In this document: piece by piece, positions 43,997 through 53,479 of the stretch
Layout of the letters: each line of letters opens with the position of its first letter
How positions within the stretch are numbered: position 1 is the stretch's first letter
Notes under the pieces: generated by a model
Seen by the model: only the letters and a program-made list of their open reading frames with translations
What the model was told of the DNA's origin: nothing
Databases searched by the model: none
Position numbers and translations under genes: made by a program
Source of the DNA: Coniella vitis
Lineage: Eukaryota > Ascomycota > Sordariomycetes > Diaporthales > Schizoparmaceae
Assembly (NCBI GenBank): GCA_011317545.1
Contig: WUJK01000007.1
Location: forward strand, 1,240,001-1,304,000
DNA: 64,000 bases
Direction: 5' to 3'

Positions 43997-46195
43997 CTAG
44001 AATGCCCAATCCGGTATCTCCGTTCCCCTCTCGGTATAGATTTGCCGATACAGAGACTTGAATAGAGCTGCCTTCTGTGCAACATCACTTTCAGTCCGGC
44101 TCAGGTGCTGGGCCACCGACGCTTTGTCGAAGTTGTGACTACGGAGGGCTTGGCAGAGTATCTGCTCCTCTTCTTTGTCCCAATATTGTCCATTTCCCTC
44201 ATAGCTGGCCTGAGCCATCGGATCATGTGGCAGTCTCAGACGGCTCGACACTCGATCGTTGTATGAGTCAACATCAGGAGCTGCATCGTCCTCTTCCTGC
44301 TCATCACCGCCAAGCGGATAGGGATCGTGCTCACTGACGATGCGGGGAAAGACATGGCCATCTTGGAAAATATGCTGAAAGCCAGGTGCAGACGAGTACG
44401 CTTTATGCTGTGATGAGACTCTTTGAGCGCGATCCCATTTCTCCTTGAGCGGGTTGGGAGCATCTCTCAGAGCTTGGGTGGACCTGCAAAAAGCCTCCCA
44501 TTGTTCTGCACTATGTTGAGCAGCCAATTCCTCTTCGCGCTGCTTTGCGGCCCATTCTTCTCGTTGCCGAATCATCATCCGCCGCTCAGCCTCTAATTCC
44601 TCTCTCTTCCGGCTTGATTGCGCCATAGCGTCTCCGAGCTTCAACTCGGCCCGCTTGGCAGTCGACTCGAGTGCTGAAAGCTGTCTGTGAAAGATTTCCC
44701 TCGCTTTGCTCTTGCTTAGCCTCAAAGCTGCCTCCTCTCTATCGAGCTTCTCTTGACTTCTTCTGAATTCGCGTTCAAAGGGCCACAACTTGAGACCTCT
44801 GTCAAGAGCACGCTCGAGGCGTACACTCCATCCAACTGCACGAAGGAAAAACTGCAATGTGAATGCGTTGAATTGCAGACGTTGCGATGAACCAGACTTT
44901 TCTGAAGGCACGAGATCACAAGTTTGTTCGATTAAAAACACAAGCAGAGGAATAAGACTCCTAGAGATACTGCGTAGCAAAATTCGTCGCTCTTTAATTG
45001 TGTTTCCAGCCAGACCTTCGCGGGGTGCCAACTTGTGGGAAACGATGTCTTCGATCTCTCTATTGATGCTCGCGAAAAGTTTTCTAATTTCTTCGTCGTG
45101 GACCCTTAGGTAATCTATCGTTTTGTCGTAGGCCGTGTCTGTATATTGATTGTTCCGGGCATCTGCAGACTTGGTCAGAAGCTCAATGAGCCTTTCAACA
45201 AGCTTCCACAAGTTCTGCGCAGGGCGATGCTTGCAGGTTAAGTTGTCTCCTTTGTTCCAATTCCGCTTTTGTGTCCAAGCTTGGTGCTGCAAAGTCTTGA
45301 TGATTGCGTTGAGGCTTTGAACAGAAACCTGCACTGTGGCAGCCTGTGTATTCGGTTGTGGTGCTTCAATGAATGCTGAATCGTCAGCCGTGAAGTTCAC
45401 AGCCTCTTCATCATTGCCCTGGGCGTTTGTCCCCCCGTCCTTGGCCGCACCATCTCGGGTAGCGGAAGATGCTGTGATATGCTCTTGTCGATCATGTTGC
45501 TTCTGCCTGCGGTGAGCCTTGGCGTGGTCAGGCAGGGCTTGTGCTACCAATGTGTGTTGCCCTGAGCGGCGCTGCTGTGTCTCGCCGGCAGCATCGCTCA
45601 AATTGCTGTCAGAGCTGTCATATTCGTTGTGGGCTGATACGTCGTGTCTCGTTTGGCGTCCAGTGTCACCCCGTTTCCTCTTGCTAGCTTGTCGGAGGAG
45701 CGGCATGGCACCTTGGCTAGCCTCAGTTTCCTTAAAACTGCCCTTCTTGCCAGCTTCCACGTTCCGGATTGAATCCACAGTGCTGGTGACAGCGTGGTCC
45801 TTGTTGGCATGCACTGTTGCGCCGGTTATTTTCTGCCCGAGGCGAGCTTCATTGCTGACGGATATCACTTCGTTAAAGTTGATTTTTATAGGTCCATCGT
45901 CGTCGTCATCGTCGTTCTCAGAACGAGAGCCTTGTCCTTGAGAAGGTTTGTCTTCCTGTATCGCTTCGTGATGTGCCAGAGCATTCTGGTATCGCTCTTT
46001 GCTGTGGCTTTCCGTGGCATCTGCTTCATCTCCAGCCAACTCAATTGACCTGTCGGTACCGACAGAGTCTTTGCCTGGACCACTCCGGATTTTGAGTCGC
46101 TTCGATTTGGGCGAGCCAAAATAGTCAGTCACGTTGGAGCTTTCGCCAGCGGACTGCTCTTGCCGGACATTGGAATGATTGCGTCTTGTCGGCAT
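43997..46195 (-). CDS. Unrecognised nuclear-type protein, Myb/SANT-like C-terminus
   Basis: Intronless, 732 residues from the ATG at 46195. The N-terminus contains SSNVTDYFGSPKSKRLKI (residues 19-36), resembling a PCNA-interacting PIP box and especially a PIP degron, next to a basic cluster. Residues 60-310 are charged and disordered with acidic runs (NDDDDDDDG). Residues about 330-500 look globular and helical (LWKLVERLIELLTKSADARN..., ILLRSISRSLIPLLVFLIEQTC). Then come a coiled coil rich in Arg/Glu (about 500-590) and a Pro/Asp-rich stretch. The end, DKEEEQILCQALRSHNFDKASVAQHLSRTESDVAQKAALFK, reads as a Myb/SANT-like helix-turn-helix. A chromatin or DNA-replication role is an inference. I do not know the family. 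Confidence 0.75.
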   Translation of the reverse strand: MPTRRNHSNVRQEQSAGESSNVTDYFGSPKSKRLKIRSGPGKDSVGTDRSIELAGDEADATESHSKERYQNALAHHEAIQEDKPSQGQGSRSENDDDDDDGPIKINFNEVISVSNEARLGQKITGATVHANKDHAVTSTVDSIRNVEAGKKGSFKETEASQGAMPLLRQASKRKRGDTGRQTRHDVSAHNEYDSSDSNLSDAAGETQQRRSGQHTLVAQALPDHAKAHRRQKQHDRQEHITASSATRDGAAKDGGTNAQGNDEEAVNFTADDSAFIEAPQPNTQAATVQVSVQSLNAIIKTLQHQAWTQKRNWNKGDNLTCKHRPAQNLWKLVERLIELLTKSADARNNQYTDTAYDKTIDYLRVHDEEIRKLFASINREIEDIVSHKLAPREGLAGNTIKERRILLRSISRSLIPLLVFLIEQTCDLVPSEKSGSSQRLQFNAFTLQFFLRAVGWSVRLERALDRGLKLWPFEREFRRSQEKLDREEAALRLSKSKAREIFHRQLSALESTAKRAELKLGDAMAQSSRKREELEAERRMMIRQREEWAAKQREEELAAQHSAEQWEAFCRSTQALRDAPNPLKEKWDRAQRVSSQHKAYSSAPGFQHIFQDGHVFPRIVSEHDPYPLGGDEQEEDDAAPDVDSYNDRVSSRLRLPHDPMAQASYEGNGQYWDKEEEQILCQALRSHNFDKASVAQHLSRTESDVAQKAALFKSLYRQIYTERGTEIPDWAF

Positions 46196-46738
46196 TGTTG
46201 TTGTGAATCGTCGCAACTGCACTCGGGGCGGGGTGAATATTTGAGTAAACTACCGCAAACACGTATAGCGTACAAATGAAGGTGTCAGTTGGCAGTAGTA
46301 TGAAACTGTGCACAAAAGATCATTATATCAGGAAATGGTCCATTGTCTGCTTTGAGTCTTTCTTGTTTATGTTATATGTTTGCAAAGGTCTAGACTCCAG
46401 CCTGACTTTTGTTTATGCTGATGGGAAGGGTGACAGCGTGCAGCGTGTTGAGACCCTAACCCTGGTGGCCTTTTGACTGCCAAATGATCTCACTCGCGAA
46501 CTTGTGTCGGCGGAAGGTATTGGCAAACTGCTGACTGTTGAAAACACCTCCCTTTGCCATAACAAATAGATCGCCAAACTTGCACAGCCCGCAGCCAAGC
46601 AATTCACCATAGCACTCAATTGCTTTAGATCGTCCACAACTCACAGCTTGACATAATAGACAACAGCAGCTCACGAAACGGTACAGGGAACCAATACTGG
46701 CTTTTTAGAGACTCGCTCCTCTCTCGATAGTAGTCGCC
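46196..46738. promoter_or_regulatory. Divergent promoter region, unknown gene / RRD1
   Basis: 543 bp between divergent start codons, so both promoters lie here. No TATA-like element stands out and no extra gene is present. Confidence 0.5.
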
Positions 46739-48315
46739 ATGGCGGCCGCGAATCACTTGTCTCAAGCTGCTCCTTCTGGTGCTACTCTTTCTGGTTCACT
46801 ACCTACTCAGCTCAACATTCTCGACTCTTCGTCTTCGCATAGCTTCCTCGTTCCTAGCAAACTCATCAACGATGGCCCAGACGTTTCGCGCTTCCTAGTA
46901 TCCCAAGCCTACCGAGACATAGGCGTCTTCCTGATGCAGCTTAATCGCGCCCTTTGTCCACGAAAGAATCCATCCGGTACAGGCCCGTCAAGAGTCTTTC
47001 CTATCAGCGGCACAGATCGCGAAGACTCAGAATCAGTCCGCAGGCTGCAAGCTCTCTTAGACAGAACTTCGGCTCTCATTGGCGAGGCGCCTCCAAATCC
47101 CGGCCCGAGACGGTTCGGTAACATCAGTTTTCGCAGATGGTACGAGCTGCTGGAGGAAAACGTCGAGGGGCTCTTGAAGGAGTATGTAGGTATGGACGTG
47201 TTGGATTTCCCTGCTTCTGATGTGTCAGACGGTGATAAATTGCGTGTTGGTGCCATTGACGAGCTGAAAGCATACTTTTTGGGGGCGTTCGGTAGTCCAC
47301 AACGCTTGGACTATGGAACGGGCCACGAGCTGAGTTTCTTTGCATTTCTGGGCAGTTTGTGGAAGTTGGGCGCTTTCAGAGATGGTACTCAGGGCGGCGA
47401 TATTGAGCGTAGTATTGTGCTTGGAGTTTTCGAGCCGTATGTCATCCCCCGTGTCCTGGAAAGGGAAATCTACAGCTAACAACTCGTATAGCTACCTCAA
47501 GGTAATACGCAAATTAATCTTGACATATACGCTAGAGCCGGCTGGCTCTCACGGGGTCTGGGGCCTCGACGATCACTCCTTCCTGCCATACATCTTTGGC
47601 TCGGCCCAGCTTACCAGACCCATCGCCGAACATGAAGCGATGCCACTCGAAGGCTCGGTAGAAAGAGCACCCAGACCGGGAGATGTGACGAATCCTGATG
47701 CAGTGGAGCGGCTGCGAGACGTCAACATGTACTTTTCGGCCATTGGCTTCATTAACGACGTCAAGAAAGGTCCATTTTGGGAACATAGTCCAATTCTATA
47801 TGATATCTCTGGTATCAAAGATGGTTGGGGTAAGATAAATAAGGTCAGCAATCAAACCCACTCCCCCCCCTCAAATAACAAAAAAATGGTTCCGTCCGTC
47901 GTTTTATAATAGTCCATAAATTGAGCCTCCGCGTGTCTAGGGTATGATCAAGATGTTCAACGCGGAGGTGCTCTCCAAATTCCCTGTTATACAGCACTTC
48001 CCATTTGGTTCCTTATTCTCGTGGGACGTCGATCCAAATGCGTCCACACCTCAACAGTCTATTCACATGGCCAATCAACCTCCAGTCGCAACAGCGTCAT
48101 CCGCAGCTTCCCTCCCTGGGAGCACAACAGCACCATGGGCAAAAATGGCGCGTATGCCAGGTGCCGGCGGATTGGTTGAACCGAACGTGATACCGGCGCA
48201 CAGGTCCGACGCGCAGCCAGAGGGTTTAGTCCCGCTCGATTCGGTGCGGCCATCCGGGCCAAGAGGAACATCCGGGGCGCAGATAAGCATTACTAAGGCC
48301 CCTTGGGCCAAATGA
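46739..48315 (+). CDS. RRD1: PP2A phosphatase activator PTPA, RRD1 type
   Basis: Three exons: 46739-47436, 47492-47843 and 47941-48315, giving 474 residues. Introns are 55 nt (GTATGT...TATAG) and 97 nt (GTCAGC...TCTAG). The PTPA fold is shown by FRRWYELLEENVEGLL, the block from GSHGVWGLDDHSFLPYIFGS to AQL, GPFWEHSPILYDISGI and GMIKMFNAEVLSKFPVIQHFPFGSLF. PTPA is a peptidyl-prolyl isomerase-like chaperone that activates and shapes PP2A-type catalytic subunits (PP2A, Sit4), affecting TOR signalling and the cell cycle. The ~110-residue tail beyond the PTPA core is disordered and carries APWAK twice (48130-48144 and the final five residues). The long tail and length suit RRD1 rather than the shorter RRD2, but that choice is moderate. 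Confidence 0.92.
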
Positions 48316-48468
48316 TGACTTGCAGTATAGACTATGTATACTCACAAAAAAACTCAGACTGAGGAGGGGCACACATAGATTGCAGACACGGCCCTAGAAG
48401 TTATGAATTGGGCATTGCAAAAGCGCCTGGGCCCTGCGTCTGGGCTGGAGCACTTGCCGCCGCCCTGC

Positions 48469-48484
48469 TACTATGTACATAGTA
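48469..48484. repeat. Palindrome TACTATGTACATAGTA, copy 2
   Basis: Identical to the 16-bp perfect palindrome at 26475-26490. Another half-site follows at 48555-48563. It lies about 150 bp beyond the RRD1 stop codon. Confidence 0.8.
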
Positions 48485-49755
48485 CAGCCGCTGTGCCGTG
48501 CGCGAGGGTCTATGATACCGAGATTTAAGCTCTCGACTAAAAGTCAGCCTAAAATACATAGTATGCTAGAAGTCATTGCATCTTACAAAGACAAGCTGCC
48601 TGGGCAGCGGTTTGAGAGCGCTGACGCTGACATAATGGTTAGGGTAGCCGGCGGTCCATCGACGGCACATGCTACACAACATCACCACGACTGCTAGGGT
48701 GCTAGCGTGTAACAGAAAAATCGTACAATTACGACATTGATGCCTACAAGCCGTTGCACGAGTGCATGCCAGAGGCGCCACGCCGTTTCTAAGCTCTGCT
48801 AGCAAGATTTCTCTCGTGTCATTGTGCATGATGTGCCGACAAGTTTTCTGTGCAAGGCCTTGCTGTTTTGAGGGTTCTCGGTCGTCCGTGGATTTGGATA
48901 CTTACTTTTTGCTACTTCATTTTTTGTGCCTGCCTCTTGGCTTTCTCTGCAGCATGGGCCATGCTTCAGACGCGTGGCCCAGCTCGAGCAAAGATTACAT
49001 AATAGTCAAGAGGATGTTGTACCCAGCAAACAAGCAACGGAATAAATGCTCCGCAGGGACAAGGCAGCCGGGGTCGCAGCGCAATGATCTGCCGTTCCTG
49101 CTTGTGCTACCTTTTGAATAAGGGCTCCACAGAGAATTGAGGAACAAAAACATACTATGTACGTACTGTATATATGGTACGAATGGTACAGTCCAAGTAA
49201 ATAGTACGGGCGCCCTGGCTGGCGCTCGGTGCAGATGAGCAGCAAAACCGCCCGGCGAGTCGTGTAGGAGGCGAAAACAAATTGAAAGAGTAGTGGTAGC
49301 GGATGATCAGCGAGGCAGGCCAATGAGAAAAGCGCGTCACATGGGCTTGCTCCCACCGTCCCGGGATGGCTGTCTGTTCAAAGCGCATAGTGTCACACGG
49401 AGCGCAGCCGGAGCCCAGCAATTGTTCCTAATCCTCTATCCATGCTTCCTCGGAAGAGGCGTGGAGTTGGTCCCTGCGGACGGGATCTGTGGGCCTTTCG
49501 CAATAAGTACATTGTACTCACGGTACTCCATGTCTCGCCCATACCAGTGGAAATGCTAAACTGGACTATACAAGCTAGAGGTAAGAGCAGGAAGGAAGCG
49601 AAGGAGACAAAAAAGCGAGACTCTGGTTCATCCTCCCCCGTTTGTGCTACATATCCACCGACTGGCTGACTGAAGAAAAGAGCAGAGAGACGGGACGCAA
49701 ACCAGACTGGATCTTCTATTTGGTTATTGTTATAGTATTACCATAGTATGTACTT

Positions 49756-49770
49756 GTCGTGTCGTGTCGT
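49756..49770. repeat. Short tandem repeat (GTCGT)3
   Basis: Three exact GTCGT units, with a further imperfect GTCGTGTC shortly after at 49776. Minor microsatellite. Confidence 0.7.
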
Positions 49771-51955
49771 CTCATGTCGTGTCCAGATCCTCGGGACAGT
49801 CTCTCAGGGCAATGACTCGAGCAACTTGAGCCGGGCACAGAGTAACTTATCAGGCTTATGTATACTATCAAGCTATGTTGGAAGGACAAAGAGCGGCTGT
49901 ATTGCACGATGATGGGTCTGGTGTATTCATTGTACTTGTGGTTAGTTATGGTAATACCGTACGCCTTCCCAGTTTCTTGCTGGGCATCGGCCCCTGCCAA
50001 GCAGCGGGCCCTGCGTTTTACACATGTCGATATACTATGTCAGGATGTATACATAGTACATGGTTGTCTCTTTCATGTTATGTAGATCCATGACTTACGA
50101 CATTGCGCCGCTGTGATCCTGGAACATGGGAGAGCATTGGCTGATTGTGGCTATATTCTGGTGTACATTATGCAGACAGATATTGCGTCCCATCACAGTG
50201 CAGCCGGTCGATTATGGACGAAGCATTGGGCCGCTGACGTGCCTCAGGGCCACTGCAGGCCGTTCTACAAGTAATCACATTTTCTGCAAAGTATGCATGT
50301 TAGTACAGGTAATAGCGCTTGGCCTGATGGAAAAGTACCTAGACTTTCAGTACAGTATATCTGTCTTCCACATTCGACCTTTGCTCTCTGCGTTTGTTAA
50401 CATATGGTCAGCAACGAGATCTCCAACTGTCTTCTTTTCCGTCTGCCAGTAGGTATGACTCAAGGATAAATCCATAGTCACGGTTTCACAGCAAGTGGTC
50501 AGCCAGGCAGACTAAGTGATGGAAGGCATCAGCAATAATAAGAGCAGCGAGACCGCAAATTTTCGACTTTTCCACAACAAGTAATTCGCCCTCGGGTTGG
50601 ATCTTTTGCAAACGCGCTTGTCGGGATCCACGCCTCGATAACGACAGGGCCTCCTCCTTTTTACAGAACTAAGCAACCCGGCAGCTCACCCATGAGTGTG
50701 CCTGGATAGGAAATAATCAGCAGTAAACCTGTCCCATAGGAGTGCTGTGACAAAGCAAAAAGAGATGCAGAAGTTTGCTTAGCCCCGGCCCTGGGGCCCT
50801 GAGTCGCTAGCATACAAGCTCCTTTCTCTGTCTCTCTGGCTGTCTCCAGCGGCATGGTGTGCAGTTTCTTGTATATAATAAGTAAGTTTGAGGTTACTTT
50901 TTCTTGCAGCCATGCTGAAAAGGGCGCTGCGTCCGTGGAGCGCATTGTTGTATAGGGATGGTTGTAGATTTCTGTCACATGAGTACTGGGTACGTAATGA
51001 ACATCCCATATACATAGTAAGAGATGCCTATCACTGCAGTACGATTCCATACTTAAAGCAACCTCAGTGTGTATGAGTAGTTGGAGGTTATTGGTAGCGC
51101 CTGGAACTACTCTGTACTACATTGGTATGGTATTCGCAGTACTTGCAGTGGAGCGCTAGCAACTGAGAGGGGCCCCAGAACCCCCAGAGAGCAAATTGGG
51201 CCACCGCCCGCTCCTTATCGCCTTCAGTTCCAGTACGGCCCGCCCGCTCGCCCACTGGGCAAGCCCAGTCGGTGACTAACGGTACCTGTAGCTTGTGCTC
51301 GATAGCGAATAAGCAGCCGCTCAAGGCATTTGCATTTTGCTGCGGTGGCCAAATTCGAGCCTGCCAAGCCCTGTCTTTGCTTTGCCTTGCCTCTTCAATT
51401 CCATTACACCTCGCCTCTGCAATTTTGAAGTCACCCCCCCCCAGCGCGCCGACGGCCCAGCCAACCCAAGCCCAGGCCAGCAAGCTATACATACATAGTA
51501 GCAGAGAATCCGAACTGCAGCAACTGCGTGTGATGCCCTCACGGCTCATGCACTAATACTTCTTCTATCCAACTTCGTGTCTGGCTTCTTCTTTTCCCTT
51601 TACCTCCTCACCCTTACTCGCCCTCGCTCGCCGCGCTCCCTCTCCTCGTTGCGTCATCTCGAGGCTAGTCCTCCATCCTGACCTTGGTGGGCCCTTCTTG
51701 ATTCGGCCGCTGCTCTAGACTCTTGACCTCCCCTCAACGAACCCGACCCAATTTGCAGAATTCAGAATTTAGGGCCAACCTTCCACCAATTTCGATTTCC
51801 CCCGTCTGCTCTTGACTGCAGCGTCTGGCTCCTCCCAGCGAAGCTCACCAACTTGCAATTCATCCTGACACCGACGCCTTGGTCAACAGTATAGCGCATT
51901 GCTGCTGCTCGCTGCCCCTTCATCCTCCACCTGCACGCACATCCCACCCCTCCAC

Positions 51956-52001
51956 ATGTGCTAGGAGGCGCATGCAAATGCATATCGAGGACCCAGCATA
52001 G
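51956..52001 (+). promoter_or_regulatory. Two minimal upstream ORFs before phytochrome
   Basis: ATG TGC TAG at 51956-51964 and a nine-codon uORF at 51972-52001 lie 315-360 bp before the phytochrome ATG. If inside the transcript leader they would be expected to dampen translation. Transcript extent is not known from sequence. Confidence 0.35.
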
Positions 52002-52315
52002 ACCACCAACCTCTTGCTTGCCAGCCTGGAGTCGGGTGTCCAAAGGCTCGCGATCGACAAGACGGCTCGACCCTGTTCTCCAGCCTTTTCCCACCCGTCA
52101 TTGCGGCGCTGCTGCCTTGCCGCCTCGACTCACCCACTACCGGCTGGGCCGAGTCCCTATTCTCGTCTTTCTTTTCGCCGCAATACCTGGCCTAGTTTCA
52201 CTCATCGCATTCGTTTCTGCTCAACTGCCCCCTCTCGTGTGTCTTGCGAGGCTTCTAGGTCTCCTTTAAGAAGGAGGAGGAGGGTCTGATTTTCCAGCAC
52301 TGGTGAAACGCGACC

Positions 52316-53448
52316 ATGGATGGTCCGAGCCACCACCACCATGATGCCGATACTCCGACCCCCAAGCCGCCACCCGTCGAGCAGCACGACTTCGCCCCTG
52401 ATGCTGAAGTCCCGCCAGCGCGACCAGATTCGGGTCCCAGCAGCCCAACTCCTGTGCAGCCGCGCATAGACACCTCGAGTGTCGCCTTTGACTCGTCAAC
52501 TCCCCCTAACCGAGTGCAGACCCCAAGCGTCCAGTCCTCGTGGAGTGCCACCTCCGACTACCAGTTAGGCCATGGCAGTCAGACTGACCCCTCCGATCGT
52601 GTTTTCCCTATCCGTTCCGTCATCAGCGTCAACCCCGCAAGTAGATCTTCTACCGAACAAGACTACTTTCCCCGGCTGTCTGCCGACAGCAGCGAATTGG
52701 GCGGCTTCAGACCATCTCACACGCGATATGACACCGAGGTGCTGGGAGGCCGCCACGGTGGTCATAGAAGCGATTCATGGGCCTCCCCGCCGGTAGCCAT
52801 GTCTCCGCCACCGCCTAATACACAGGAGACAAGGCGCAGGCATAACACGACCACGGGTGCCAGATCGAGTGTACAAGCAGACGCTGACCGCCAAGGGTCA
52901 CGGCCCCTGCCCATCTTTGCCAACGATTCTGCATCAGATGGCGAGGAGTCTGATGCTACGGGAGTCCGCTCGGAATATGCTAGCTCAGCAGGGCGGGAGT
53001 CTACTGGTTTCAACGACAGTATCTTGGAGAATTTGACTACGACCCGCTTCAAACATGTTGTGACTGACGAGGGCCATTTGGTCATCACTGGGAGGGATGG
53101 GACACTGCAGCGTTGCGAAGACGAACCGATTCATACACCTGGCGCTGTGCAGGGCTTCGGCCTCTTGCTGGCTATTCGCGAGGAAGCAGACGGACGTTTC
53201 ACGGTACGATATGCAAGCGAAAATTCGAAGCGTATCATCGGATATACTCCCTTGGAGCTCTTTCGCCTGAGCAATTTCACAGATATCTTGACCGAAGAAC
53301 AGGCAGATAACTTACTCGACCATATTGACTTTATTCGCGACGAGGACGCTGACCCTGCGATCAATGGCCCTGAAGTCTTTAGCATGTCTATAAGACCACC
53401 AAAGAAGAGGTGAGGGGAATGGAAATCCTCAACAGTGCTTGGCGCTTG

Positions 53449-53479
<31 letters not shown>

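Larger units (their letters stand above)
48316..52315. other. 4.0-kb gene-free region upstream of phytochrome
   Basis: The longest spacer in the window. No frame above about 155 codons, none with a recognisable motif. It holds seven TACATAGTA half-sites (48469 inverted, 48476, 48555, 49153 inverted, 50050, 51011, 51492), a short GTCGT tandem repeat (49756-49770), a pyrimidine-rich stretch about 51540-51720 and two tiny upstream ORFs (51956-52001). It may be an extended promoter/leader of the photoreceptor gene or contain a non-coding RNA. Confidence 0.5.

Noticed and set aside
48316..52315. Hidden protein gene in the 4-kb spacer
   Set aside because: Frames are short, on conflicting strands, and none show domain motifs or phase-compatible splice pairs that lengthen them.
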